Assembly (NCBI RefSeq): GCF_014642655.1
Contig: NZ_BMIR01000004.1
Coordinates: 67,414-131,413, forward strand
DNA: 64,000 nucleotides
Reading direction: 5' to 3'
DNA from: Pullulanibacillus camelliae
Lineage (GTDB): Bacteria; Bacillota; Bacilli; Bacillales; Sporolactobacillaceae
Of the stretch, positions 8,717 to 19,030 are shown piece by piece. A program made the translations under genes and the position numbers. The notes below the pieces were generated by a model. That model made no database searches and was not told the origin of the DNA. It was given only the letters and a program-made list of their open reading frames with translations. The stretch's first letter is position 1, and each line of letters starts with the position of its first letter.

Positions 8717-9592
8717 CTATATTACACCATTACATAATTTACCGATATTATCCACCTCTACAGTTACGACGTCGCCTGACTTCATCGGACAACTGCCAGA
8801 AGGGGACCCAGTAGCTAAAATATCCCCCGGTTCCAGTGTCATAACACGTGATATCCAACTGATCAGAAAAGGAATGGAAAGGGACATTTGATTGGTATTC
8901 CCCACCTGTACGACTTTGCCGTTTAAAGTGGTCTCTATTCGCAAATGGGTTGGATCTATCCCGGTGACAATCCACGGTCCTATTGGGCCAAAAGTGTCAA
9001 ACCCTTTGCCCCGTGTAAACTGGGGATCCACTTTTGTCAGATCTCTTGCTGTTACATCATTAAAAATAGTACAGCCAAAAACATAATCCAAGGCCTCTTC
9101 TTCTTTTATATTTTTGCCACGTTTCCCAATGACAAGTGCTACTTCTCCCTCCATCTCTACCTGTTTCGTTAAATCACTTGGCGGAAGTATGATATTCGCT
9201 TCATTCGGAATCAAGGAAGAGGTTGGTTTTAAAAACAAAAAAGGCTCTTTAAGATCGGTCTTCCCACCTGTCTCTCTGGCATGCTCAGCATATGTCCAGC
9301 CAAAATTAATCACTTTTGAAGGGACTACAGGCTCCAAAATTTTCACATCACGAAATTTTACTTTCACATCCTCATATTTAAAATTCCCACTGGGAATTTC
9401 AGTAAAATTATTAGATAATTGTAGAATTTCATCATCTTCAACGATTCCATAGCTTATTTTACCGTTATGCTTCTGATAGCGAACGATCTTTTTTGTTTTT
9501 TGTAGTAGTTGTGTCCCCATGTCATCTATCAACTCCTTATCCCAATAGTTAAATAGTGACAACTCCTTCAAAAAAAATAAGATAGCATACAA
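8717..9592 (-). CDS. fumarylacetoacetate hydrolase (FAH) family enzyme
   Basis: 291 aa. It has a short N-terminal domain, then the FAH fold with NFGWTYAEHARE, the metal-site acidic residues around EMEGEVALVIG, and GCTIFNDVTARDL. Members decarboxylate oxaloacetate, hydrolyse acylpyruvates or isomerise 2-oxo acids. In an operon with a tartrate-dehydratase-like enzyme, oxaloacetate decarboxylation to pyruvate is an attractive inference. The start is uncertain: ATG 9592 has GGAG 7 bp upstream and lies next to the preceding stop. ATG 9520 fits family N-termini better and has AAGGAG about 12 bp upstream. Confidence 0.88.
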   Translation of the reverse strand: MYAILFFLKELSLFNYWDKELIDDMGTQLLQKTKKIVRYQKHNGKISYGIVEDDEILQLSNNFTEIPSGNFKYEDVKVKFRDVKILEPVVPSKVINFGWTYAEHARETGGKTDLKEPFLFLKPTSSLIPNEANIILPPSDLTKQVEMEGEVALVIGKRGKNIKEEEALDYVFGCTIFNDVTARDLTKVDPQFTRGKGFDTFGPIGPWIVTGIDPTHLRIETTLNGKVVQVGNTNQMSLSIPFLISWISRVMTLEPGDILATGSPSGSCPMKSGDVVTVEVDNIGKLCNGVI

Positions 9593-9985
9593 TTACTCCG
9601 ATTCCTCACGTTCTACAAGCTGCAATAATTCCCGATTGGGACCATAAAAAAAGATTGTTTTTGTTCCATCATTAGCTGTGTCATATGTTTCTGAAAGAAA
9701 GTTTATCCCTTTCTCCTTATAAAACTGAATAGCCGCTTCTATTTTTTCAACAGTAAAAGCAAGATGATTAACAATCCCCTTATCAGAATAGCCACCTTGT
9801 GGGACAAGGTCTCGAATGAGTTCAATTTCAAATCCAGGTTGCTGATCATGCATTAAAAATGCCAAATCTCTCACTTTATTCTGCCTGCGTTTTCTAAGGG
9901 AAAAACCAAACATATTCGAATAATAAGAAATTGTCTTTTCCATATCTGTCACAATGAATGCTACGTGTTCTACTTTTTTGATCAC
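9593..9985 (-). CDS. VOC-family (glyoxalase-like) metalloprotein
   Basis: 130 aa, one vicinal-oxygen-chelate unit with two beta-alpha-beta-beta-beta repeats. It starts KKVEHVAFIVTDMEKTISYY and has metal-ligand candidates His8, Glu54 and Glu122. The family includes glyoxalase I, methylmalonyl-CoA epimerase and lactoylglutathione lyase-like enzymes. Its position before the FAH gene, with adjacent start and stop, points to one catabolic pathway. The exact reaction cannot be told. Confidence 0.86.
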   Translation of the reverse strand: MIKKVEHVAFIVTDMEKTISYYSNMFGFSLRKRRQNKVRDLAFLMHDQQPGFEIELIRDLVPQGGYSDKGIVNHLAFTVEKIEAAIQFYKEKGINFLSETYDTANDGTKTIFFYGPNRELLQLVEREESE

Positions 9986-10022
9986 AATACCCTCTCCATT
10001 ATATCTGCTGTCATTTTTATTT

Positions 10023-10271
10023 CTACTTTTTATAGTGGCAGTGAAGGCTTAAATATGGGGACCGCAGCTGTGCCCCCCTTTTTTTAATCTGAAGCAGATA
10101 AAAACTAGAATATATTATTAATTTCTTCCTATCCCTTCCCAGCTTTATTCCAGCTCCCCTACTCGCCCTTGAAGCGACTATAACCTCTCCTCCAAATTCT
10201 CTTGATGACCACCATTCAATTTTGTGCCCTATATCCTCAAGCAATTGGGGAAAAAGCGTGTGTGTCGTCAC
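10023..10271 (-). pseudogene. short reading frame after the symporter, probable gene relic
   Basis: 82-codon frame whose GTG start overlaps the symporter stop (GTGA). Residues 1-30 (LLEDIGHKIEWW and FGGEV) faintly resemble the C-terminal region of gamma-glutamyltransferases. The rest is basic and low in similarity to anything I know. It could be a coupled small gene, but the lack of a good ribosome binding site favours a decayed fragment. Confidence 0.3.
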
Positions 10272-11593
10272 CCCGCAATTTTTCCAAATGCTTTTTTAAA
10301 CTCAGATTTCTGCATATCAGAATCAAACTCACCAGAAATTTTTGAGACGATCATTGTTGCTACAGAGTTACCTACTGCATTACAGATACATACAGCCTGA
10401 GATGTAAAACGATTAATACCAAACAACAATGGCAACCCTTCAAGTGGAAGGATTCCAGATGCCGTGACAGTCGCAGCAAACACTATAAATGTTCCACCGG
10501 AGACAGTTGCTGCCCCCTTTGAAGTTAGCATCATAATCAAAACAAGCATGATTTGTTGTTTAATATCAAGATGAATGCCATAGGCATTTGCAAGGAACAG
10601 CATACACAGCGGCATGTATACAGAGGTGCCATCCAGGTTAAAGGCATAGCCAGCTGGAACTACCAAGCTAACCGCTTGCTGTGAACAGCCTATTTTTTTC
10701 AATTTTTGCATAAGCCTAGGTAAAACGCTTTCAGATGAGGCCGTAGCAAACAGGATTGCGATTTCTTCCTTAAGATAACGCAAAAGTTGAAAATGATTTA
10801 AGCCAAAGATACGCATGATGGTTCCAAAAATAGCGATGATGACGAATGCGAGCAAAACATACATCACAATTAATAAGTAGCTTAATGAGATTACTGCTGT
10901 CATACCGTTGCTTCCAATGGCATAGGCAATGGCACCAAAAGCGCCAAATGGTGAAAACTTCATAATAACATCAACAAATTTGAAAAAAGTATCCGATAAT
11001 TGGGATAGCCCTTTTTCAACTTGACTTCGTTGCTCTGGTTTCAGCATCAAAACTGCGGCCCCAAAACAGATTGAAAGAGTTAAAACCTGAAGTAATCCAC
11101 CTGTAGTAAATGCACCTATGAAATTATCTGGAACAATAGTTTGAACAAAATGGTTAAGCGTCATTTCACCACCGCTTTGGCCGTATTGAGCTTTAGCAGC
11201 CGCCCTTTCTGCAGCTGATTGGGTTAAATGCATTGACGTTCCAAGGCCAGCAAAGTTAGCAATGACCATACTAATAATCAGGACGATCGTTGATACAATT
11301 TCGAAATAAATAATAGCCCGTAAACCGATTCGCCCAACACTTTTCATGTCTCCTGCTGAAGTGATACCGTGTACAACACTTAAAAACACCAAAGGAGCAA
11401 CTACAACCTTAATAAGACGCAAGAAAATATCACCAAGCACCTTCATATCAACAGCCAATTTTGGTACTATAAACCCTAATGCCAGCCCCAATATTATTCC
11501 TGCTAAAACCTGAAAGCCCAATCCCGTATAGAATGGTTTTTTTGAAGACTTTTGCTCCTGTCCAGTGTTAGTTTCTTCCGACTTTTTTGACAT
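10268..11593 (-). CDS. dicarboxylate/amino acid:cation symporter (DAACS family)
   Basis: 441 aa GltP/DctA-like transporter. The family signatures are present: the Ser-rich re-entrant loop ATASSESVLPRL and the substrate/Na+ site PAGYAFNLDGTSVY, with about eight hydrophobic helices. It brings C4-dicarboxylates or acidic amino acids into the cell with H+ or Na+. Lying between a D-tartrate dehydratase-like gene and downstream enzymes, it is the likely uptake system for the operon's substrate. AGGGAGG lies upstream of the ATG. Confidence 0.93.
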   Translation of the reverse strand: MSKKSEETNTGQEQKSSKKPFYTGLGFQVLAGIILGLALGFIVPKLAVDMKVLGDIFLRLIKVVVAPLVFLSVVHGITSAGDMKSVGRIGLRAIIYFEIVSTIVLIISMVIANFAGLGTSMHLTQSAAERAAAKAQYGQSGGEMTLNHFVQTIVPDNFIGAFTTGGLLQVLTLSICFGAAVLMLKPEQRSQVEKGLSQLSDTFFKFVDVIMKFSPFGAFGAIAYAIGSNGMTAVISLSYLLIVMYVLLAFVIIAIFGTIMRIFGLNHFQLLRYLKEEIAILFATASSESVLPRLMQKLKKIGCSQQAVSLVVPAGYAFNLDGTSVYMPLCMLFLANAYGIHLDIKQQIMLVLIMMLTSKGAATVSGGTFIVFAATVTASGILPLEGLPLLFGINRFTSQAVCICNAVGNSVATMIVSKISGEFDSDMQKSEFKKAFGKIAG

Positions 11594-11769
11594 GTTTTTC
11601 CCTCCTTAATTATGAAAATTGTCCTGTATAGTGTTGACATAACAAACCTTCACAGAGGAACGTTAACTAATATTTTGTTTTATTTTTTTAAAATCCCCCA
11701 ACTGACTTCTTTTGAACGGAGCACGCAAACACTCCGGTTTAAAAAATCTAAACATTAAATTTTACTGAC

Positions 11770-12939
11770 TTATTGGCCAGCCACTTGTTTTAATACGGCA
11801 TAAACATCATTTTTAGCTTCAAAACCAATTCCCGGAATATCTGGGAGGCGAATATAGCCATTATCAACAGGAATATGGTCTGCAAAGCCACCAAAAGGCT
11901 TCAATACATCAGGATAACACTCATTCCCCCCTATTTGGAGTCCCGCTGCAATATTTAAACACATTTGGTGACCTCCATGAGGAATGCATCTTCTTCGACT
12001 CCAGCCGTGCCTTTCCAGCATATCAAGAATGCGGAGATATTCGACCAAACCATAGCTTAGTCCACAATCGAACTGAAGAAAATCTCTATCTGGCCTCATT
12101 CCTCCATAACGAATGAGGTTTCTAGCCTCTTGTAAAGAGAAGAGGTTTTCTCCTGTTGCCATTGGACCCGTGTAATGTTCGGATAACGTTGCATACAGTT
12201 GATAGTCGAGTGGATCCCCGGCTTCTTCGTACCACATCAAATGATAAGGGGAGAGTGCTTTTCCGTAAGCTAACGCTTTCTCTAGGTCAAAACGACCATT
12301 TGCATCAACCGCTAAAGTGTTTCCGGACCCTACAACCTCCATTACAGCTTCGATTCGTTTAAGGTCCTCATCCAACGTTGCTCCACCTATTTTTATTTTT
12401 ACAGCCGTATACCCTCGATCTAGGTAGGACTTCATTTCATTTTTTAAAGCCTCCAAACCTTTACCCGGATAATAATATCCTCCCGCAGCATAGGTAAATA
12501 CCTGCTCATCATATTGACCATTGTTGAAACGATCTGAGAGCAATTTCCACAGAGGCACTCCCTCAACTTTGGCAACGGTATCCCACACAGCCATATCGAC
12601 GGCACCTACAGCGTGCGCTCTATCTCCATTCCCACCTTGCTTTTCATTTTTCATCGTGATGTCCCAAATTTTAAATGGATCTAAGTTTTTCCCACCGCTG
12701 TCGAGTAGACTTTCTGGATCTGCTTGCATAATACGTGGTATCAAGCGGTCTCTTAAAGTACTGCTTACCGCATAACGGCCAATAGAATTAAAACCATACC
12801 CTATTACTGGCTTACCCTCTCGAATGACATCGGTAATAATCGCAATGACACTACACGTCATTTGGCTAAAATCAACCACTGAATTACGAATATTTGATTG
12901 CAAAGGAACATTTTGTTCACGAATTTCTAATATTCTCAT
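11770..12939 (-). CDS. enolase-superfamily dehydratase, D-tartrate dehydratase-like
   Basis: 389 aa mandelate-racemase/muconate-lactonizing type enzyme. Motifs align position for position, with a one-residue offset, with what I recall of Bradyrhizobium D-tartrate dehydratase TarD. The KIK motif has Lys181 and Lys183 as base. Metal ligands are Asp212, Glu238 and Glu264. The general acid is His321 in CIPHGGHQM. Expected reaction: Mg-dependent dehydration of a tartrate-like 2,3-dihydroxy acid to oxaloacetate. It is the second gene of the operon, between the lyase and the symporter. A related acid-sugar substrate cannot be excluded. Confidence 0.85.
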   Translation of the reverse strand: MRILEIREQNVPLQSNIRNSVVDFSQMTCSVIAIITDVIREGKPVIGYGFNSIGRYAVSSTLRDRLIPRIMQADPESLLDSGGKNLDPFKIWDITMKNEKQGGNGDRAHAVGAVDMAVWDTVAKVEGVPLWKLLSDRFNNGQYDEQVFTYAAGGYYYPGKGLEALKNEMKSYLDRGYTAVKIKIGGATLDEDLKRIEAVMEVVGSGNTLAVDANGRFDLEKALAYGKALSPYHLMWYEEAGDPLDYQLYATLSEHYTGPMATGENLFSLQEARNLIRYGGMRPDRDFLQFDCGLSYGLVEYLRILDMLERHGWSRRRCIPHGGHQMCLNIAAGLQIGGNECYPDVLKPFGGFADHIPVDNGYIRLPDIPGIGFEAKNDVYAVLKQVAGQ

Positions 12940-12989
12940 ACCATAATTTCCTTTCAGATTTTCTACGTATTTGTTTTTCCTAATGAGAG

Positions 12990-14351
12990 TTAAGTTCTAC
13001 AAAACGATCGCCACTTTTTATCTACACGATCAATGAGCTCCGTGCACAAACCAATATAATTTTTAGGACGCAGATGCTCTTTCACCTCTTGTTCGCTCAT
13101 ATGAGACATAATATCTTTATCCTCAAGTGTCACTTCAAGCAGTGATCTATTTTCTTCAAATGCCTGCATGGAAACCTTGTAAATCATATCGTGAGCGTTT
13201 TGTCGACCTACATACTTTCCTAGAGTCAGCATGAGGTTTTCAGACACAATCAAGCCTTTGAGTAGATTTAGATTTCTTTCCATATGTTCTTTATGTACAA
13301 TAAATCTCTCTAAAACACCCTGCATTTGTTCTATACCACCACTCGTTAACATACAAATTTGTGGAATATATGACCATTCAGTTGTCCAAAACGTCATGTC
13401 TCTCTCATGCTCTTGTATCATTGCGTCAAATCCTAATGAAGCATTCCTCTGAACAATTCGAGTAAGCCCCACCACATATTCACATAGCATTGGGTTTCGT
13501 TTATGAGGCATTGTACTGCTACCCACTTGACCCATTTTAAATCCTTCTTCTATTTCACCTATTTCAGATTTCTGAAGGTTAATGATTTCATTTGCAATTT
13601 TCCCTATTGTTCCAGAAATCATGGCTATAATACTAGCAAACTCTGCAAATCCATCTCTTTGTGTATGCCAAGTAATAGTCGGTTGTCCAAGTCCTAAATT
13701 CTTGCAATAAAGCTCCTGTACAGCTAATCCATTTTCACTTATTGAAGCAAGTGTACCCGCAGCTCCACTAAAGGAACCCAATAAGTACCGCTTCTTTCCT
13801 TCTTCTAATCTTTCAATGTGTTTACCAATTTCATCCACCCAAATTGCCATTTTATAGCCCAATGTTACTGGTAAAGCATGTTGTCCATGTGTTCTACCTG
13901 GCATAACAGTATTCTTGTGCTCCTGAGCGAGATTAAGCAAGGTATCCAGAAATTTACGTAATTGAGATAAGAGAACATCTTGCGCCTCTTTGATTTGCAA
14001 GACAACTGTGGTATCCATAATATCCTGAGTCGTTGCACCCCAGTGAATAAATTGGCCTGCCTTGCCCCCAACCACCTTTGTGAATTCCCGAATTTGAACG
14101 ATTAACGGGTGTGTTGTATCGACTATACCTTTGCGAATGACTTCCATATCAATGCTTCTATAATTTGCCTTATTGGCTATTTCTTGTGCGACCTCCTCCG
14201 GAATCAAACCCACTTCCGCCTCTGCTTCAGCTAAGGCGACCCAACAGTCAAGCCACTTTTGCAAAAGTGATTCATCTGAAAAGACCTTACGCATTTCTTC
14301 TGATACATAAATCCCTCTATACAATTCTGAATCGATTACGCTTGACGCCAT
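12990..14351 (-). CDS. fumarase/aspartase-superfamily lyase (3-carboxymuconate cycloisomerase/adenylosuccinate lyase-like)
   Basis: About 453 aa with the superfamily signature GSSTMPHKRNPMLCE (catalytic Ser in the flexible loop) and HWGATTQDIMDT for the second conserved region. The class cleaves C-N or C-O bonds with release of fumarate, or cycloisomerises carboxymuconate. Start ATG 14351 has GGGGGG 5 bp upstream; an ATG six codons earlier overlaps that site. It is the first gene of the operon. The natural substrate is probably a substituted succinate, but this is inference. It is not likely to be the housekeeping purB. Confidence 0.85.
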   Translation of the reverse strand: MASSVIDSELYRGIYVSEEMRKVFSDESLLQKWLDCWVALAEAEAEVGLIPEEVAQEIANKANYRSIDMEVIRKGIVDTTHPLIVQIREFTKVVGGKAGQFIHWGATTQDIMDTTVVLQIKEAQDVLLSQLRKFLDTLLNLAQEHKNTVMPGRTHGQHALPVTLGYKMAIWVDEIGKHIERLEEGKKRYLLGSFSGAAGTLASISENGLAVQELYCKNLGLGQPTITWHTQRDGFAEFASIIAMISGTIGKIANEIINLQKSEIGEIEEGFKMGQVGSSTMPHKRNPMLCEYVVGLTRIVQRNASLGFDAMIQEHERDMTFWTTEWSYIPQICMLTSGGIEQMQGVLERFIVHKEHMERNLNLLKGLIVSENLMLTLGKYVGRQNAHDMIYKVSMQAFEENRSLLEVTLEDKDIMSHMSEQEVKEHLRPKNYIGLCTELIDRVDKKWRSFCRT

Positions 14352-14432
14352 TCTAACCCCCCTATTCATAAATTGTTATTCACTTTAAATAAAGTCTTTG
14401 GTTTTATAAATAATTAATTTTTCAATTTATTC

Positions 14433-14458
14433 CCTTTAGACAAACGTTTGTCTAAAGG
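14433..14458. promoter_or_regulatory. LacI-type operator O1 (perfect 26-bp palindrome)
   Basis: Perfect palindrome centred on CG between 14445 and 14446; core TTAGACAAACGTTTGTCTAA. It lies in the leader between the mapped promoter and the lyase start. The same core recurs at 14595-14614 and, less well, near 14646-14665 and 15703-15720, close to the LacI-family gene. Confidence 0.85.
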
Positions 14459-14594
14459 AATCTATTGACCATCTCCTCACTAATAAATTTAAACATTACA
14501 CTTCATAATATAAGTTCCATATATTATAAGCGTATTTTTTATACAGAAGGAGTCTTCTCTAATCCAAAAATAATACTTTTTAAGGGTATCCCCA

Positions 14595-14614
14595 TTAAAC
14601 AATCGTTTGTTTAA
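14595..14614. promoter_or_regulatory. LacI-type operator O2 overlapping the transcription start
   Basis: 20-bp palindrome with one mismatched pair (TTAAACAATCGTTTGTTTAA), matching O1 in its core. It sits directly downstream of the -10 box of the operon promoter, a classic repression position. O1 and O2 are about 160 bp apart, which would allow looping. Confidence 0.85.
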
Positions 14615-14617
14615 TTA

Positions 14618-14646
14618 ATAATATACTGTTAACGTTTTCATGTCAA
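14618..14646 (-). promoter_or_regulatory. sigma-A promoter with an embedded cre site for the catabolic operon
   Basis: Minus-strand TTGACA (14641-14646) and TATTAT (14618-14623) are separated by 17 bp. Within the spacer, bases 14627-14641 read ATGAAAACGTTAACA, a full match to the CcpA cre consensus WTGNAANCGNWNNCW. CcpA would therefore block this promoter during growth on preferred sugars. The leader to the lyase start is about 260 nt. Confidence 0.82.
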
Positions 14647-14844
14647 TCGTTCTTCGTTTGTCTAATCCCCCATTCATTAATAACAATTATAATACACATC
14701 ATATACTATACCCTGATTTATTCATACTTCAAAAAAATAAGATTTCAGGTCAAGACCAAACTATATAAGGATCGCGAACTAAAAAGTTATCTGTTTTTGG
14801 GCATACTTCTCCCTTGGCGCGAAAATAAATGTTGAAATGTGTAT

Positions 14845-15080
14845 GGCAAGGGGAAGTGATTTCCGCTCCAGGATGCTCGCTTTCCACGGGCACGGCCTCA
14901 GCTCACTTGGGAATGGACAATCTGTTTTCCCAAGTATTTGTAATTAAAAGTCCCCTGTTCCTGCGTCTACGCGTATGGCTTCGAAGTCAGCTTTCTCGGA
15001 ACAACTCGAAGTGTATTCGTGACGTAACGCTGGCCCTGTTCCCGTTGGAGTCTCGCACCTTCCGCTCCAATCACTCGAGT
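14845..15080. repeat. Bacillaceae-type intergenic repeat, copy 1
   Basis: GC-richer segment with TTTCCGCTCCAGG, GCTCGCTTTCCACGGG, GGAGTCTCGCACC and a second TTCCGCTCCA. This phrase set is typical of repeated intergenic DNA in Bacillaceae genomes. A shorter relative lies at 21530-21650. The rest of the gap 14661-15640 holds no supported gene. Confidence 0.5.
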
Positions 15081-15640
15081 TTTAGCCTTTGGATGCGCTG
15101 TAGTATTTCCCAAAAAAAATGCTTGATTCACGAAGCTGGAAGATCATTTGAAGGACAAAGATCGCCCGGATCTCACTAATTTACTGGCGACTTTAATCAT
15201 CTTCGTCCGTATGGTTTGGATTGGCATCGTCTTTTGTCCCTCTGGATTGATCAGCCGCGTCATCTTCGGAATATCCGGCGATCATTTGATAGAGCTTTTG
15301 GCGAATGAACAAAGTAACGCCTTTCATCCTTTAGTTTTAGGTGTTGATGAATCAAAGTTTGGGAGAAACCCACTTTTCCGTCGAATTCTCGAAATATGAA
15401 TTCACCTGTATCGGAGGAAAGAGATTCTCCATCATTTGACGAGTGAAATCAAGCGTTATTTGCGGTAAAGGAGCCATTATAAGAAGCCTTTCTGATGGTT
15501 ATTTCTTCGTCGTTTTAACCTTATCAGAAACGGATTCTTTTTTCATTTAGTTGATACGTTGAAATTCAGAATAAATCACTTGATAGATAAGCCTTTTTAC
15601 TGTGTTTTAGGAACTTCTATGACTAATCTAGGTATACATT

Positions 15641-15685
15641 TAAAAACACCTATTTAAAACCTTAAAATTAAGATTTAATAGGTGC
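15641..15685 (-). terminator. intrinsic terminator of the lacI-family gene
   Basis: CACCTATT (15647-15654) and AATAGGTG (15677-15684) form a perfect stem. On the minus strand it is followed by TTTTT. It lies about 45 bp past the regulator's stop. Confidence 0.7.
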
Positions 15686-15727
15686 AAATGGATAAATTTA
15701 TATTAACAAACGTTTTACTTATTTGTT

Positions 15728-16723
<996 letters not shown>

Positions 16724-16901
16724 CTAACATTCCCCTATCCCTTAAGTCCCTTTTTATCTAATCAGACTCCTACACCCTCATATCAAATGACTCCACAACT
16801 CAAACTCTGATTCCTCTTACAAAGGGAATTTCCTTTATTGTTTATTTAAAGCATCCTTTACCACTAATTGCAATCCGTTCACCTTTATATTAAGAAAAGG
16901 A

Positions 16902-16931
16902 TGAATAATTGGCAAGAGGCGTACTATACTA
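16902..16931 (+). promoter_or_regulatory. possible forespore-type (sigma-G/F-like) promoter
   Basis: TGAATA (16902-16907), 17 bp, then TATACTA (16925-16931). This resembles the sigma-G consensus (TGAATA, CATACTA) with one mismatch in the -10. It is about 135 bp upstream of the DUF3231 gene start. Sigma-A use cannot be excluded. The remainder of 16724-17068 shows no gene. Confidence 0.35.
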
Positions 16932-17068
16932 TCCCAAATGTGTTTCATTGCGTTTATTCGCCGTGCTTCTCCGCTCTTCCTTTAAATATCGCGCTCATAA
17001 ACTTTCATAAAACTTCATGGATTTTGTCATACTAATAAAAATGTTTTTTGATAACTGGAGGTATTCTT

Positions 17069-18091
17069 TTGGGAATCTTAAAAAAAGCAAAGAAAAATAC
17101 CTTAACGGCAGCGGAAGTGTCCGCTCTTTGGCTGCAATATATGGGTGATAGTATGGCAATATGTGTTTACGCATATTTTCTTAAAATAGTGGAAAATAAT
17201 GACATAAGATCCACTTTAAAATTCGCGCTCCAATCCTCTAAAGAGCATATTAACAAGATTACCCAATTTCTTAAAAAGGCAAATTTCCAAGTGCCTATGG
17301 GCTTTACAAAAGGCGACGTGAATCTTAATGCCCCGCGTCTATTTTCCGATGAGTTCCTATTATTCTACACAAATATGATGACAATGCACGGCTTAACAGC
17401 CTATAGCCTAGCGCTCACAAATTCTGAGCGTCGGGATCTACAAGACTATTTTTTTGAATGTATGGAAACATCAAAGGAATTATTTCAAGGCACAATACGT
17501 TTAGCAAAATCTCAGCCAAAATTCTCAAGCGTTCCCACAATTCCTTCCCCACATGAAGTAAATTTTATGACGTCCACTGGCGTGCTTGAAAATTTAATTG
17601 GAGACAAAAGACCACTCAATAGTTCAGAAGTCAGTAATCTGTTTTTCAATTCCAAGAAAACTGGATTTATTCGGTCATTAAGTTTAGCCTTCAGTCAAGT
17701 AGCAGAGCATGAAGACGTTCGAAAATTCATGTCAAAAAATGTTAAGCTAGCCGGAAAAGACGCTGATAGCTTTGACAGCTTATTAAAACAAGATCACTTA
17801 CCTATACCCGAACGATGGGATAACGAGATCACTGATTCAACTGTAAGCCCGTTCTCCGACAAACTCATGATGTTTCACGCTGCGTTTTTAGTTAATGCCG
17901 CCATTTCCTATTATGGCGCGGCTATAGGGTCCAGCTTAAGATCAGATATGGTCCTGAACTATAAGAAAGTATCTAATCATGCCATGGAGGCTGGCGCACT
18001 TTGTTTTGAAATTATGGTAAAGCATGGCTGGCTAGAAAACCAACCCGAAGTCATTGACAGGGATGCCCTCGCAAAGGATTCGAAAAGCTGA
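17069..18091 (+). CDS. DUF3231 family protein (tandem four-helix bundles)
   Basis: 340 aa. Two homologous halves (about residues 10-165 and 180-335) share the pattern LTAAEVSALWLQYMGDSM / LNSSEVSNLFFNSKKTGF and a FYTNMM / MFHAAF helix, as in the DUF3231 family of spore-formers. The fold is ferritin/DUF2935-like and all-alpha. The TTG start is chosen because GGAGGT lies 6 bp upstream. Function is unknown; many Bacillaceae carry several paralogues. A strong terminator follows. Confidence 0.85.
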   Translation: MGILKKAKKNTLTAAEVSALWLQYMGDSMAICVYAYFLKIVENNDIRSTLKFALQSSKEHINKITQFLKKANFQVPMGFTKGDVNLNAPRLFSDEFLLFYTNMMTMHGLTAYSLALTNSERRDLQDYFFECMETSKELFQGTIRLAKSQPKFSSVPTIPSPHEVNFMTSTGVLENLIGDKRPLNSSEVSNLFFNSKKTGFIRSLSLAFSQVAEHEDVRKFMSKNVKLAGKDADSFDSLLKQDHLPIPERWDNEITDSTVSPFSDKLMMFHAAFLVNAAISYYGAAIGSSLRSDMVLNYKKVSNHAMEAGALCFEIMVKHGWLENQPEVIDRDALAKDSKS

Positions 18092-18235
18092 GAAGCTATA
18101 GGCAGCACTTAGTCACAAAAATGACAACTCATTTTATATACATACAGTGAGAAACACCTACAAATTTGCATAAAGGTTTAACAAAAACAGGACACGATAA
18201 GAGTACACAATACTAGAATGCTCTCCATAAAAAGT

Positions 18236-18279
18236 AAGGAGAAAAGACTCGGTATCACCATGAGCTTTTCTCCTTTTTT
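18236..18279 (+). terminator. intrinsic terminator
   Basis: AAGGAGAAAAG (18236-18246) pairs perfectly with CTTTTCTCCTT (18265-18275) and is followed by a T-run. It ends the DUF3231 transcript. From here to 18569 I see no gene. Confidence 0.85.
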
Positions 18280-18569
18280 CATTATTTAAAGCTATTGTCA
18301 GCACAGCAACTCATTTTCTCATTTTCTTAAATCATTTTTATATTTTGAGAAGGGATTAATCAGCTTCACAATAGAATTGTTATGCTAAAATTCGAATAAT
18401 ATTGTGTTGACTTTTGCTACAGGTGAACACTTTACGGGGAAGCATACTATGAACCTTTTTAATATCCTTCCTTAAATAAGTGATGTAACTAGACGTTTAT
18501 CCATAACAAAAAAGCATTCTTTCTTAATGTTTCGCCTTATTTTTCAGTAAAAAAGAGATTCAATTTCAA

Positions 18570-18971
18570 TTATCTATTATCCAGCTTTCGGAGAGCTGAA
18601 ACAAGATCTGGTCTTAATCTCCAAATAAAGAAGCCAGACTCATCTGTTTCCTGTTGATCATCTCCATCAAATAATACATTCCAGTAACGCTGTCCACCCC
18701 TACTGTTATTGGGCGGCTCCTTATTAAGCTTAGTATATATTTTTTTAGAAATTTTCCGATTCCAAGCAGTAACTTGCTGTTGTGATACACCCCCCAACGC
18801 CTCACCTATCTCAGTAGCACTCGACTGACAATTCAGTTGGTCATATACAAAGTTAATCATTCGCCAAGCTGTCTTATCAAAAATGTTTTGATCATTTAGC
18901 AACATTAACCAATCCCTTTCATTAAGCTCTAAGGGATCTTGATTGCGCCAAGACGACGTAGAATCACTCAT
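18570..18971 (-). CDS. stand-alone helix-turn-helix domain protein, restriction-enzyme accessory-like
   Basis: About 133 aa. The pattern NERDWLMLLNDQNIFDKTAW, then an HTH-like segment, and a C-terminal RYWNVLFDG..FIWRLRPDLVSAL resemble the N-terminal domain found in some McrB-like or HNH restriction proteins. No nuclease domain is attached. ATG 18971 has AAGGAGG 12 bp upstream; an ATG/TTG pair 24-27 bp earlier is possible. Function is inference only. It stands alone between a gene-poor stretch and decayed frames. Confidence 0.6.
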   Translation of the reverse strand: MSDSTSSWRNQDPLELNERDWLMLLNDQNIFDKTAWRMINFVYDQLNCQSSATEIGEALGGVSQQQVTAWNRKISKKIYTKLNKEPPNNSRGGQRYWNVLFDGDDQQETDESGFFIWRLRPDLVSALRKLDNR

Positions 18972-19030
18972 TGTTTTCTCAATCCTCCTTATCATCAAAC
19001 TCCTTTTATTCTAAAGCAAATTTAAAATAA

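Noticed and set aside
15148-15560. Possible degraded ISL3-like transposase (LVLGVDESKFGR)
   Set aside because: Only one short phrase resembles a transposase. The flanking frames do not continue the similarity and no terminal repeats are visible.
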